The notes beneath the pieces are model-generated. The model had not been told where the DNA came from, did not search any database, and saw only the letters and a program-made list of their open reading frames with translations. From Cyclina sinensis (Eukaryota; Mollusca; Bivalvia; Venerida; Veneridae), in the NCBI GenBank assembly GCA_012932295.1, contig JAAONU010000002.1, forward strand, positions 17,211,388-17,275,387: a stretch of DNA of 64,000 bases, read 5' to 3'. A program made the translations under genes and the position numbers. Numbering within the stretch: position 1 is the first letter of the stretch; every line of letters starts with the position of its first letter. Below are positions 21,505-34,709 of this stretch, piece after piece.

Positions 21505-24385
21505 TGTGGTAGTACTAAGACTATGTCCAGTTAGTCTGTGTTTTGTTCTCTAGTGTGTGTAGTGGTACTAAGACTATGTCAAATTAGTGTGCGTTTTGTT
21601 CTCTAGTGTGTGTGGTAGTACTGAGGCTATGTTCAGTTAGTCTGTGTTTTGTTCGCTAGTGTAGGTGGTATTACTGAGACTATGTCTAGTAAGTCTGCAT
21701 TTTGTTCTCTAGTTTAGGTGGTATTACTCAGATTAGTCCAGTTAGTCTGCGTTTTCATCTCTAGTGTAGGTTGTAGTACAGAGGCTATGTCCAGTAAGTC
21801 TGTATTTTGTTCTCAGTTTGTTGGCTTTCATTGTAAGTGGTAGTGCTGAGCCTGTGTCAAGTTAGTCTGTATTTTAAGTTAGTCTGTTTTTTGTTCTAGG
21901 TTTATTGGGTTTCATTGTAAGTGGAAGTACTGAGCCTGTGTCAAGTAAGTCTATATTTTGTTCTAAGTTTCTTGGCTTTTATTGTAAATGATTGTACTGA
22001 GTTTGTGTCAAGTTAGTCTGTATTTTGTTCTCAATTTGTTGGTGTTTAGTGTAGGTGGTAGTACTGAGACTGTGTCCAGTAAGTCTGTATTTTGTTCTTT
22101 GTTTGTTGGCTTTTAGTGTAGGTAGTAGTACTGAGACTGTGTCCATTTAGTCTGTATTTTGTTCTCAGTTTGTTGGTGTTTAGTGTAGGTGGTAGTACTG
22201 AGCCTGTGTCCAGTTAGTCTGTATTTTGTTCTCAGTTTGTTGGTGTTTAGTGTAGGTGGTAGTACTGAGACTGTGTCCAGTTAGTCTGTATTTTGTTCTC
22301 AGTTTGTTGGTGTTTAGTGTAGGTAGTAGTACTGAGACTGTGTCCAGTTAGTCTGTATTTTGTTCTTGGTTTGTTGGTGTTTAGTGTACGTGGTAGTACT
22401 GAGACTGTGTCCAGTTAGTCTGTATTTTGTTCTCAGTTTGTTTGTGTTTAGTGTAGGTGGTAGTACTGAGCCTGTGTCCAGTTAGTCTGTATTTTGTTCT
22501 CAGTTTGTTGGTGTTTAGTGTAGGTAGTAGTACTGAGACTGTGTCCAGTTAGTCTGTATTTTGTTCTCAGTTTGTTGGTGTTTAGTGTAGGTGGTAGTAC
22601 TGAGCCTGTGTCCAGTTAGTCTGTATTTTGTTCTCAGTTTGTTGGTGTTTAGTGTAGGTAGTAGTACTGAGACTGTGTCCAGTTAGTCTGTATTTTGTTC
22701 TCAGTTTGTTTGTGTTTAGTGTAGGTAGTAGTACTGAGACTGTGTCCAGTTAGTCTGTATTTTGTTCTCAGTTTGTTGGTGTTTAGTGTAGGTAGTAGTA
22801 CTGAGACTGTGTCCAGTTAGTCTGTATTTTGTTCTCAGTTTGTTGGTGTTTAGTGTAGGTAGTAGTACTGAGACTGTGTCCATTTAGTCTGTATTTTGTT
22901 CTCAGTTTGTTGGTGTTTAGTGTAGGTGGTAGTACTGAGACTGTGTCCAGTTAGTCTGTATTTTGTTCTCAGTTTGTTGGTGTTTAGTGTAGGTGGTAGT
23001 ACTGAGCCTGTGTCCAGTTAGTCTGTATTTTGTTCTCAGTTTGTTGGTGTTTAGTGTAGGTGGTAGTACTGAGACTGTGTCCAGTTAGTCTGTATTTTGT
23101 TCTCAGTTTGTTGGTGTTTAGTGTAGGTAGTAGTACTGAGACTGTGTCCAGTTAGTCTGTATTTTGTTCTTGGTTTGTTGGTGTTTAGTGTACGTGGTAG
23201 TACTGAGACTGTGTCCAGTTAGTCTGTATTTTGTTCTCAGTTTGTTGGTGTTTAGTGTAGGTGGTAGTACTGAGCCTGTGTCCAGTTAGTCTGTATTTTG
23301 TTCTCAGTTTGTTGGTGTTTAGTGTAAGTAGTAGTACTGAGACTGTGTCCAGTTAGTCTGTATTTTCTTCTCAGTTTGTTGGTGTTTAGTGTAGGTATTA
23401 GTACTGAGCCTGTGTCCAGTTAGTCTGTATTTTGTTCTCAGTTTGTTGGCTTTTAGTGTAGGTAGTAGTACTGAGACTGTGTCCAGTTAGTCTGTATTTT
23501 GTTCTTGGTTTGTTGGCTTTTAGTGTAGGTAGTAGTACTGAGACTGTGTCCAGTTAGTCTGTATTTTGTTCTCAGTTTGTTGGTGTTTAGTGTAGGTAGT
23601 AGTACTGAGCCTGTGTCCAGTTAGTCTGTATTTTGTTCTCAGTTTGTTGGCTTTTAGTGTAGGTAGTAGTACTGAGCCTGTGTCCAGTTTGTCTGTATTT
23701 TGTTCTTGGTTTGTTGTCTTTTAGTGTAGGTGGTAGTACTGAGACTGTGTCCAGTTAGTCTGTATTTTGTTCTTGGTTTGTTGGTGTTTAGTGTAGGTAG
23801 TAGAACTGAGACTGTGTCCAGTTAGTCTGTATTTTGTTCTTGGTTTGTTGGTGTTTAGTGTAGGTAGTAGTACTGAGACTGTGTCCAGTTAGTCTGTATT
23901 TTGTTCTCAGTTTGTTGGTGTTTAGTGTAGGTAGTAGTACTGAGCCTGTGTCCAGTAAGTCTGTATTTTGTTCTTGGTTTGTTGGTGTTTAGTGTAGGTA
24001 GTAGTACTGAGACTGTGTCCAGTTAGTCTGTATTTTGTTCTTGGTTTGTTGGTGTTTAGTGTAGGTAGTAGTACTGAGACTGTGTCCAGTTAGTCTGTAT
24101 TTTGTTCTTGGTTTGTTGATGTTTAGTGTAGGTAGTAGTACTGAGACTGTGTCCAGTTAGTCTGTATTTTGTTCTTGGTTTTTTGGTGTTTAGTGTAGGT
24201 AGTAGTACTGAGACTGTGTCCAGTTAGTCTGTATTTTGTTCTTGGTTTGTTGATGTTTAGTGTAGGTAGTAGTACTGAGCCTGTGTTGAGTTAGTCTGTA
24301 TTTTGTTCTTGGTTTGTTGGTGTTTAGTGTAGGTAGTAGTACTGAGCCTGTGTCCAGTTAGTCTGTATTTTGTTCTTGGTTTGTT
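21505..24385 (+). repeat. 67-bp minisatellite (about 43 copies), shorter variants at left edge
   Basis: Units of 67 bp carry GTCCAGTTAGTCTGTATTTT, then GTTCTCAGTTTGTTGGTG, then TAGTGTAGGTAGTAGTACTG (starts at 22208 and 22275 give the period). The first units (21511, 21564, 21617) are 53 bp, lacking a block like CAGTTTGTTGGTGT, and are the most diverged. The core is highly uniform; two main variants (TTCTCAG and TTCTTGG) change in frequency along the array. Confidence 0.97.
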
Positions 24386-25454
24386 AGCTTTCATAGTAAG
24401 TAGTATAAGATAGTCCTCTCTTCAGCCATATTAAATCCTTTGACTTTGAGGAACTCATCAGTCAGGTACAAGTCAGATGTTTGAACACTGATTAATTTGC
24501 TGCTAGAAAGAATGAAAACAAAGCTTTTTGGGTATACATTCATGTAATTCTTTACTTTTTGTTACGTATTCTTTTGTTATTGTATTGAATTTCACTGCTG
24601 CCCTGTGAATCTAATTGTTAGCTGATTGGAAAACTGTGCCATAATTAGTGCTGTCTAACCATTGTTTTTTGTCATATCTATGTTACCGATTCCATATCAT
24701 ATTTGTTAGTGGATGCAATACATAATTACATTACATTTTCTGACTTAGGATATTTATTCATTAAGTTTTTAAAGATCCTATATTCTTTCAAACTTCTGTC
24801 AGCAATCTGAATGGGTTCACTTTTTTTTACAACCTGCATGTAGAAAAGAAAAAAAATAATGTTGCAAGAATGTTTGTTATCTGAAAAAGTATTAACTGTT
24901 TGAGTGACTTTTTTCTCATTCAACCAAGCAAAAACTAGATCTACTGAGTGCTTTTGTGGCACGTGGAAGCAATTACATGTGAAGTATGTAATGTGTTTCA
25001 CATATGTTTATATTTTCCTTCCTGCTTTTAACTCTAGAAAGCAAAACGGGGGCACATGCCATGAAGTTTAAAGCATTTTAAGTTGCTAAGTAACACTCTT
25101 TTATGATATTAGTTGGATCCATTGGTTTGGTCAAGAAAGTATGGTTTTAGGAAACTTAGAAAGGTTTATGTCTGAAGGCATTTTTAATAGACACAAATAT
25201 CTATCTAGTTTTTAGAGAAATTAGTATTCAATGATAAAAATCAAAGTACTTAAAGCTTAGAATAAGCTTAAAGCTTGATATGAGATGAAGCTTTATGCAA
25301 AGACTCATATTTTGCTATGGTCATTGTTCATCTGCCATTTTTGGAATCAAGAAAGTCTTCAGAAAAATGTTCAGCTGAAATCAGTTTCAGTGGTATGAAC
25401 TTCCTTCCTTCCTTGCTTGATTGCTTCCTTCCTTCTGATATACATTTAATTTTT
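24386..25454. other. Unannotated AT-rich stretch
   Basis: Single-copy-looking DNA between the minisatellite and the A/B mosaic. A 40-bp segment between CTCTCTTCAG and GTACAAG near 24425-24464 looks exon-like at its borders only. No domain was recognised. Confidence 0.5.
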
Positions 25455-25921
25455 AGCTCACCTCATGGTGAGGTAATTGTGACCGAACTTTGTCCATCTT
25501 CAGTTTCTCCGCATCAACTTTTCAGGAAAACAACACCTCCTTCATGAAACTTGTAGGTAAGTTTGTGAAACTTTGGATGTTCATGCAAAGATGTTCTGCC
25601 AAAGTTGTTCAGAGAATTGTATTCCATGCAGAACTCAACAAAAGTGAAAAACATAAAAAATCTTCTTGTCCGGAACCTTATGTCACAGATCTTAGATATT
25701 TAATATGTAGCATTGTTTTATAAACCTCTACCAAATTTGTTCAAATTTTGGTCCCTATGTTAAAAGTGGCCACGTCCCTGGGATCAAATGTTTTACATTG
25801 ACATGTAGGAAAAACTTGAAAATCTCGTTGTAAAGAACTGCAAGTCACTGAACATTGTCTACAAAAGTTGTTCAAATATTGGGCCCTTGGTCAAAATAGG
25901 CCCAACCCTAGGGGGCACATG
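25455..25921 (+). repeat. Short family A element with compact head hairpin
   Basis: Head hairpin AGCTCACCTCATGGTGAGG with a shorter stem than usual, then the family A head block and two core units ending in GGGGGCACATG. It has no 3' terminus and runs straight into the next element. Confidence 0.8.
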
Positions 25922-27010
25922 TTTTTAGCTCACCTGAGCATATGTCTGTCATCTGTCAGCCGTCTGTCAGCCGTCCACATTTTACCTTGTTAACACTCTA
26001 CAGGTCACATTTAACACCCAATCATTCTGAAAATTGGTCAGAATCTTTATCTTGATTATATCTAAGTCAATTTCAAAACTGCTCAGTCATAGTCATGTGG
26101 GATCAAAAACTAGGTCACCAGGCCAAATCAAAGGAAAACATTGTTAACACCTTAGAGGTCACATTTTTTGTTCAAAATACATGAAAACCTGTCAGAATGT
26201 TTGCCTTGAAGACATGTAGATCAAATTCAAATATGGGTCATCTTGGGTCAAAAACTAAGTCCCAGGGTCAAATCCTTTTTAACACTCTAGAGGCCATAGT
26301 TTTTGTTCTAATACATGAAAACTTGTCAGAATGTTTGTTTTGGCGATATCTAAGTCATGTTCAAATATTGGTCATTTTGGTTGAAAAACTAGGTCACAGG
26401 GTTAAAATATAGAAAATCCTTGTTAACGTACTGGCTTCATTTTCATTCAAGATGTCATGAAAATTTGTCAGACTGTTTGTCTAGGTAACATCAAGGTAAA
26501 GTTCCAATATGGATCATTGTGAATCAAGAAACTAGGCCACAAGTTGAAACATACAAGAACCTTGTTAACGCTCTAGAAGCTACATTTTCTTTCCAAATAT
26601 CATGAAATCTTGTCAGAATGTTTATCTTGATAATATCTAGGTCAATACTGAATATGGGTCATCTTGTTTAAAAAAATCTATGTCACAGGGTCAAAATATA
26701 TAAAGAAAATCCTGTAACACTGAAGAGGCTACATTTTCTTTCCAAATGTCATGAAAATTTGTCAGAATGTTTACCTTGATAGTATCTAGGAAAATTTGAA
26801 TATGCGTCATCTTGGGTCAAAAATTAGGTCATAGTATCATAACAGAGAAACCCTGTTAACACTGTAGAGGCTACTCTTACATTCCAAATATCATAAATTT
26901 GTCAAAATCTTTGCCTGGATAATATCTAGGTATGATTTGAATATATTTCATCAGGGGTCAAAAACTAGGTCATTGGGTCAATACACAGATTTACCTTGTT
27001 AACACTATGC
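25922..27010 (+). repeat. Family B tandem-core element
   Basis: Starts TTTTTAGCTCACCTGAGC, then TGTCTGTCATCTGTCAGCCG. About seven units of ~140 bp carry 'GTCAGAATGTTTG', 'ATATCTAGGTCA', 'GGGTCA', and 'CTTGTTAACACTCTAGAGG'. No 3' hairpin terminus was found. Confidence 0.85.
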
Positions 27011-27261
27011 AGTATGTAACAGTGTCTAGTTAGTGGACTTTCACCAGATTGTTCCAATAATGGCCCCTGTGTTAAAATTGGACCAACCCCCGGAATCACA
27101 TGTTTTACATAGACTTACATATAAAAAACTTTGAAGAACCATAACAGATGGTAGACTACTTTTTGACCACATTACTATTCATACATTGTGAAATAAATTT
27201 GTGAAATTCTGTGCCACTGTAAAAGACAGGTCAATCTTAGTTACACTAATGTAAATCAGGT
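27011..27261 (+). repeat. Family A core fragment between elements
   Basis: A single diverged A unit ('GTGGACTTTCACCAGATTGTTC', 'TTTTACATAGACTTACAT') and an AT-rich tail; it may belong to the element at 25455 split by the family B copy. Confidence 0.5.
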
Positions 27262-29057
27262 TATCAGCTCACCTGAGGAAGAGGCTCAGGGTGAACAGTT
27301 GTGATAACCATTCTGTCTGGCTTCCATCATCAACCACTTGCTTTAAACAACCTCTGTAAAAACTGGGCTAAGTTGTTGAAACTTGGCAGGGATGTTCCTT
27401 GCATGAAGCTCTATTAAAATATTTAAAAAATTCAATTCCAAAAAATGCGATTCTGAGAAACTTAAATCTTCTTGTCTAAAACTATTAGTATCAGAGGACT
27501 GAAATTTGGTTTGTAGCATTGTCTAATGGACCTCTTCTAAGTTTGTTCAAATAATGTCCCTTAGATCACTACCTGCCCTAGAGGTCACATTTTTTACATA
27601 GAATTATATTGAAAAATCTTTATAATTCTTCATGTATGAAACCACAATGCTTAGCGTTCTGACATTTGACATGAAGCATTGTCTACTGGATCCCTTCCAG
27701 AACTGTAAAACTTTGCCTCTAGGGTGGTTTTGGCTCTGCCCCAAGGGTAATATGTTTATATCTTTGTAAATATTCTTGTCGGAAACCACAATGGCGTGAC
27801 TTTTGAAGTTTGATATGTAGCATTTTCTAGCAGGCCTATATTAAGTTTATTCGAATTACAGCCCTGGTGTCACAATTGGCTCTGCTTGAAGGGTCTCATG
27901 TTTTTATAGAGAAATTTTTAAAAATTTTGTCTTGTATGAAACCTCAAAGCCCTGAGTTCCAAAATTTTGTGCACAGCATTATCTTTTTATCCTTTACTAA
28001 GATTATTAAAACTTTGTTCCTGGATTCATTTTTGGCTCTGCCCTTTAGGCCAGATGTCTGAGACCATGAGTCCTAGAGTGTAGATATTTAGTATGTTGCA
28101 TTGTCTAGTGGACCTCTACCAAACTGGTTAAAAATTATGTCCCTGGTGTCAAAATCGGACCCACCCAAGTGGTCCTATTTGTGTAAAATATTTGTCCTTG
28201 AAAATCTTCTTGTAAAAAATGATAAGCTATAGACTTTAGATTTTTTGCATTGAATGTCATCTAGAGGCCTGTTTCTTTTCTTGTCTGTTCCATAACTCTG
28301 TCATTTATTGATGGATTTCAGAAATACTTGCTAGAAGTGTTCACCAATGTGAGAAAATGTGTCATGGGCAAGACCCAGGTGCATACCTCCAAGGTAAAGG
28401 ACAAACTTTAGGTTCAAAAGTCAAAAAGTTGGGTCTGCCTAAAATGTAAGGTCTGATTTGCATGTCCATTCAATAACTCTTGTCAGTTTTGGATAAATTC
28501 TAAGATAATTAGTAGAAGTGTTCTCTTACATGAGATGATGTACTTTGAGATATTTAGGAAAAAACTTGAAAATCTTCTTCTCTGAAATCTAGTGAATCTC
28601 TTCCAAAGTATTCAAATTATGTCCCTTAGGTTAAATTTGACCCTACTTGAAGGGTCACTTGATTAACATTGAGTTATATAGGAAAAACTTTAAAAATCTT
28701 CCTCTCTAAAAACTGCATGGTCAAAGTCATGAAATTTGATGTGTAGATCAAGATTGTTCAAATTATTTCCCAGGGGTCAGATATGGCCATGATGGTCATA
28801 TATGTGTAAAATATATAGTCTTTGAATATCTTTTTGTGAGAAAATGTATTTCAACTTTGCCTTTAGGTGACACTGACCTTGTACTTCTGACCTATTTCCT
28901 CTTTATGAAATTTGGACCAAATGTACAATTTTGCATGTATATTTCAACTTCAGCATCATATGAACTTACCTTGATTCCTTCATTTGCCTTGCTGTTTCAG
29001 TTTGTACTCAGTGGTACTTATGTGAGCTTATAGCACCTTCATGGCCCTCTAGTTTGT
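27262..29057 (+). repeat. Family A tandem-core element, long diverged copy
   Basis: Head AGCTCACCTGAGG...GGCTCAGGGTGAAC, head block ('GGCAGGGATGTTCCTTGCAT'), about nine diverged core units, and a worn 3' end (TTATGTGAGCTTATAGCAC, CATGGCCCTCTAGTTT). A few B-like or G-like phrases (28320-28560) are mixed in. Confidence 0.75.
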
Positions 29058-29209
29058 GTTTGTTCTATAACTCTGTCATTTATGAGAAATGGTCACAGAT
29101 GTAAGAAGATGTATCATGCAAACATGATGTGTCATGCGCAAGACCAAGGTCTGTACCTCCAAGGTCAAGGTCACAATTAGAGGTCAAATGTAAAAAAGTT
29201 GGGTCTGTT

Positions 29210-30670
29210 TTTTGCTCACCTGAGCACAAAGTGCTCTAGGGTGTGCTTTTGGGATCATTGATTGTCTGGTATGCGTTGGCATGTGTCGTACGGTGTACAT
29301 CATCAACAACTTGAATGACTTCTCCTACTATACTGCTTAGTCAACTTAAATGAAACATGCCTGGAATATTCCTTGCATGAAGCTCTACCAAAGTTGTTCA
29401 AACAATTGAATTCCATGAAGAACTCTTGTTGCCATGTCCACAGAAAAGAAAAACTTGGAAAATCTTCTTGTCTGAAACCACAAGACACTAAGCCTTAACA
29501 TTTGGTACATAGCATTGTCTAGTGGACCTCTACCAAATTTTTATGCCCCTGAAGGGAGGCATATAGTTTTTGAACTGTCTGTCCATCCATCAGTCTGTCC
29601 AAAAACTTTAACATTGGCAATAACTTCTTTATTAGTAAGTGGATTTACTTCATACTTGGACACAACAACCCTTTGGACAAGTCCTTTCCACTGACCTATA
29701 TTTGTTTGACTTGACCCCTGAATGACCTTCACCTTGAAGATCCAATTGTCCAAAAACTTAAACATTGCCCATAACTTCCTTATTAGTAAGTGGATTTACT
29801 TCATACTTGGACACAACACCCCTTTGGACAAGACCTTTCCACTGACCTTTAATTATTTGACCTTGACCACTGAATATCCAATTGTCTAATAACTAATATC
29901 TGGCCATAACTTCTAAATGAGTAAGTGGATATACTTCATACTTAAACACAACACAACTTTGGACAAGACCTTCTCACTGACCTATATTTGTTTGACCTTG
30001 ACCCCTGAATGACCTTCACCTTGAAGATCCAATTGTCCAAAAACTTTAACATTGCCCATAACTTCCTTCTTAGTAAATGGAATTTCTTCATACTTGGACA
30101 CAACCCCCTTTGGATAAAACCTTCCCACTGACCTATATTTATTTGACCTTGACCCCTGAATGGCTGGTTATCAGCTCTAAGGTCAAAGCACCACTTTGAT
30201 GAGCATTGTCATCTTACAGTGACAGTTCTTGTTTCATATTATTCCTCTGGTGTCAAAATTGGCCGTGGCCTGGGGGTCAATTGATTTTCAATAGGCTTAT
30301 GTAAGCAAAACCTTAAAAATCTTCTTGTCTAAAATGAAAAAAGCCTAGAACTAAGATATATTTAATGGAGCATCAGCTAGAGGTCCTCTATCAAGTTTGT
30401 TCAAATAATACTTTTGTGTCAAAACTGGCCTCTCCCCAGGGATCACTTGTTTTTAATAGTTTTATATAGGGAAAATCTTTTTGGAAACCATAAAGAGAGG
30501 TTCTCTAGCAAGATTGTCAAAATTAAGCCCATATGGTCATTAATTACCCAAGACCAGGGTCATTCAATTTTACATTGGTTTATAGAGGGAAGACTTTAAA
30601 AAATCTTCTTATCTGAAACCACAAGGCCTAGATATTTTGCAGAGAGCATCAGCTACAGGTCCTTTAGCAA
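29210..30670 (+). repeat. Family A element split by a family C element
   Basis: Head GCTCACCTGAGCACAAAGTG and head block. The first core unit is broken at CTCTACCAAATTT by family C (29538-30232) and resumes at CATATTATTCCTCTGG. More core units follow up to about 30670, where the next element begins without a 3' terminus in between. Confidence 0.8.
29538..30232 (+). repeat. Family C tandem-core element, nested
   Basis: Starts with hairpin TATGCCCCTGAAGGGAGGCATA, then CTGTCCATCCATCAGTCTGTC. About four units of ~140 bp carry 'GTAAGTGGATTTACTTCAT', 'CTTGGACACAACA' and 'TTTGACCTTGACCCCTGAAT'. The end is GTCATCTTACAGTGACAG then TTCTTGTTT. It interrupts a family A unit cleanly. Confidence 0.85.
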
Positions 30671-30676
30671 GCTTTT

Positions 30677-32550
30677 TGGCTCACCTGAGCCATGCTCAGG
30701 GTGAGCTTTTGGGAACGTTGATTGTCCGGCGTGCGTCGGCGTGCATCGTGTGTCGTCAACAATTTGACTTGAATGACATCTCCTCCTAAACCGCTAAGCC
30801 AACATTGACGAAACATGCCTGGGATATTTCTTGCATGAAGCTCTACCAAAGTTGTTCAAGGAATTCAATTCCATCAAGAGCTCTGGTTGCTATGGCAACT
30901 GAAATGAAAAATCTTCTTGTCTGAAACCACAAGGTCCTGAGCCTTAAGATTTGGTGTGTAGCATTGTCTAGTAGACCTCTACCAAGTTTGTTCAATATGC
31001 CCTTGGGGTCAAATTTGGCCCTGCCCTTGGAGTTAATTGATTTTACATAGGCTTATATAGTGAAACTTTAAAAAATCTATTTGTTTTAAACCATAAGGGG
31101 CTGAGCCTTAAGATTTAGTGTGTAGCATTGTCTAGTGAACCTCTAATAAGTTTGTTCAAATTATGCCCCTGGGGTCAAATTTGGCCCTGCCTCAAGGGTC
31201 AATTGATTTTACGTAGGCTTATATAGGGAAAAGTTTGATAATCTTCTTGTCTAAAACCACAAGGCCCTGAGCCTTAAGATTTGGTATGTAGCATTGTCTA
31301 GTGGACATCAACCATGTTTGTTCAATTTATACCTCAGAAGTCAAATTGAGCCCCACCCCGGGGTCATTGGTTTTACATCGACTTACACAGGAAAAACTTC
31401 GAAAATCTTCTTGTCTGAAACCACAAGTGCCTGAGCCTTAAGATTTTGTATGTGGCATTGTCTAGTGGACCTCTACCAAGTTTGTTCAAATTATGCCCCT
31501 GGGGTCAAATTTGGCCCTGCACCAGGGGTCAATTGATTTTACATAGGCTTATGTAGTGAAACATTAAAAAATTTTCTTGTCTGAAACCACAATTAAGGGC
31601 CTCAGCCTTAAGATTTGGTATGTAGCATTGTCTAGTGAGCCTCTACCAAGTTTGTTCAGATTATGCCCCTGGGGTCAAATTTGGCCCTGCCTCGGGGGTA
31701 AATTGATTTTACATAGGCTTATTTAGGGAAAACTTTTAAAATCTTCTTGTTTGAAACCACAAGGCCCTGAGCCCTAAGATTTGGTATGTAGCATTGTCTA
31801 GTGGACTTCAACCAAGTTTGTTCAAATAATACCTCAGGGGTCAAATTTTACCCCATCCCGGGGTCATTGGGTTTACATATTCTTATATAGGAAAAACCTT
31901 TACCAAGTTTGTTCAAATTCTGCCCCTAGGATCAAATTTGGCCCTGCCCCGGGGGTCAGTTGATGTTACCTAGGCTTGTATATGCAAAACTTTAAAAAAC
32001 CTCTTGTCTGAAACCACAGAGCCTAGATCTTAGATATTTTTAATGGAGCATCAGCTAGAGGTCATCTACCAAGTTTGTTCAAATTATGCCCTTTGAGTGA
32101 AATTTGGCCCTGCCCTGTGGGTCTCTTGTATTCATATAGATTTATATAGGGAGATTCTTAAAAAAGCTTTTGATGTTAGCTCAATAGCAGACCAAAAGTT
32201 TTTTAATTTAGCCCCTTTGGTGATATTTGGCTCAACCCTTTGGATAACTTTATATTTCATATAGTTTTATAGAGGGAGAACCTTCAAAAAGCTTGTTTTT
32301 GTTCAGATGACATGAACTGAACTTGTCAGAATGTCTTTCTTGATGATATGAAGGTCAAGTTCGAAAATAGGTCATCTTAGGTAAAAACTACATCATAGGG
32401 TCAAAACATAGAAAATTCCAGAGGCTACATTTTCTTTCTAAATGTCATGAATGTTTTCCTTGATGATATCTAAGTCAGGTTCGAATATTGGTCATGTTGG
32501 AAAAAAAGTAGGTCATGGGGTCAAAACACGTTTACCTCGTTAACCATATT
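30677..32550 (+). repeat. Family A element whose last units are family B type
   Basis: Head GGCTCACCTGAGCCATGCTC...GGGTGAGCTTTT, TCCGGCGTGCGTCGGCGTGC and the head block, then about eight well-kept A units of 164-166 bp (TGTCTAGT at 30965, 31129, 31295). From about 32290 the repeat switches to B-type units ('GTCATGAATGTTTTCC', 'GATATCTAAGTCAGG'). It ends where a new B element begins. Confidence 0.85.
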
Positions 32551-32555
32551 GAGGC

Positions 32556-34535
32556 TTTTTAGCTCACCTGAGCCGTAGGCTATAACGATCGATCAATGTT
32601 TGTTGTCCGTCTTCCGTCAGACCTCCACACTTACTTTTTTGGCACTCTAGGGGTCACATTTTTGCCTCAGTTGTCATGAAACTTAGTCAGGATGTTTTTC
32701 CCAGTAATTACTCGCACAAGTTCGAACATGGGTTATCTGGGATGAAAAACTAGGTCACAAGGCCCAAAAATAGAAAAACCTTGTTAACACTCTAGATACT
32801 ACATTTTCAGTCCAAATATCTGAAGATTTGTTGGATAGGTTGTTTCGATGATTTCTAGCCCAAGTTCGAATATGGGTCATCTGGGGTCAAAAACTAAGTC
32901 ACAGAGTCCAAATATGGAAAAACCTTGTTAACACTTTAGAGGTAATATTTTCAGTCCAAATAATCTGGATATTTGTCAAAAAAGTTGTTTCTATAATTTC
33001 TAGTTCATCTTCGAATATGGGTCATCTGGTTTCAAAAACTAGGTCACAGAGCCCAAATATGGAAAAACCTTGTAAACACTCTTGAGGTAACATTTTCAGT
33101 CCAAATTTACTGGAAATTTTTCAGAAAGGTTGTTTCAATGATTTCTAGCTCAAGTTTGAATATGGGTTAGCTGGGGTCATAAACTATGTCACAGAGCCCA
33201 AATATGGAAAAACCTTGTTTAACACTCCAGGTGTTATATTATCAGTCCAAACATCCTTGAAATTTGTCAGAAAGGGTGCTTCAATGATTTCTAGCTCATT
33301 TTCGAATATGGGTCATCTGGGTTCAAAAACTAGGTCACAGAGCCCAAATATGGAGAAACCTTCTTAACACTCAAGGGGTTACACTATCGGTCCAAATGAA
33401 CTGAAAGGTTGTTTCAATGATTTCTAGCTGAAATATGAATATGGGTCATCTGGGGACAAAAACTAGATCACAGAGCCTGAATATGGAAAAACCTTGTTAA
33501 CGCTGTAGAGGCTATTTTTTCAGTCCAAACATGCTGAAAATTTGTCAGAAAAGGGTGCTTCCTTGATTTCTTGCTCAAGTTCCAATGTGGGTCATCTGGG
33601 GCCACAATCTAGGTCACTGAGCCCACATATGGAAAAACCTTATCACTCCAGAGTTTACATTATCAGTACAAAAGACCTTGAAATTTGTCAGAAAGGTTGC
33701 TGCGATGATTTCTAGCTCAAATTAATATGGGTCATCTGGGGTCAAAATCTAAGTCACAGAGCCCAAATATGGAAAAACCTTGTAAACATGCTAGAGGCTA
33801 CATTTTCTGTCCAAATAACCTGAAAATTTGTTAGTTAGGTTGCTTTGATGATTTCTAGCATAGGTTCGAATATGGGTCATCTGGGTTCAAAAACTAGGTC
33901 ACAGAGCCCAAATATGGAAAAACCTTCTTAACACTCCAGAGTTTACATTATAAGGTTGTTTCAATAATTTCTAGCTCAAGTTTGAATATGGGTCTTCTGG
34001 GGTCAAAACCTAGGTCACAGAGCCCAAATATGGAAAAACCTTGTTAAACTCTAGAGGCTACATTTTCTTTCAAAATGTCAATACAGTTTGTCAGAATGTT
34101 TGTCATGGTGATATCTAGTTCAGGTATGAATAAATGTCATCAGTAGTAAAAGCTAGGACGTGGGGTCATAACACAGATTTACCTTTTTAACACTCAAGAT
34201 CCTACATTTTCTTCAAAATGTCATGAAAATTTGTCAAAATGTTTGTCTTGATGATATCTAGTTCAGGATTGAATATATTTCATCAGGGGTAAAAATCTAG
34301 TTCATCAGGTCAAAACACAAATTTATCTTGTTAACACTCTAGAGGCTATTTTTTTCAAAATGGCATGAAAACTTGTCAGAATATTTGTCTTGATGATCTC
34401 TAGGTTGAGTTTGAATATATGTCATCTCCTTTCCTGAACCAACCTCATCCCATCATGGGTTTTAGACTTATGGCCCCTTAACTGTTGGATGCAGGTGAGT
34501 GATTAAGGGCCATTATGGCCTTCTTGTTCTACTTG
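32556..34535 (+). repeat. Family B tandem-core element, near full length
   Basis: Head TTTTTAGCTCACCTGAGCCG, microsatellite GTCCGTCTTCCGTCAG and head block. About twelve units near 145 bp follow (GTCACAG at 33043, 33188, 33333). The 3' end is GATGCAGGTGAGTGATTAAG, then GGGCCATTATGGCC and TTCTTGTT. A second worn 3' end lies at 34677-34709. Confidence 0.88.
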
Positions 34536-34709
34536 TCATAGAACCTGCTTTCTTGTTTTTGCAGCTACAGTATGAGAGTTTTAACTATACTTATAATTTT
34601 CCATGTGGATTTTATTTTTGACCTCAGCAGACATTGACTGTACTACTGACGTACTTACTGATTTTGATAACTGATCACTCAGGGTGAGTGATATCATGGC
34701 CTTCTTGTA

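Noticed and set aside
9492..24385. Regular repeats resembling a CRISPR array
   Set aside because: The 53-bp and 67-bp units are contiguous with no unique spacers, the genome is eukaryotic, and no cas-like gene is present.
24425..24464. Possible 40-bp microexon between CTCTCTTCAG and GTACAAG
   Set aside because: Borders look acceptable, but the short peptide matches nothing recognisable and there is no link to the FHA exon.
34540..34570. TTCTTGTTTTTGCAG acceptor-like sequence
   Set aside because: The sequence after it has early stops in all frames, and it coincides with the 3' end of a repeat.
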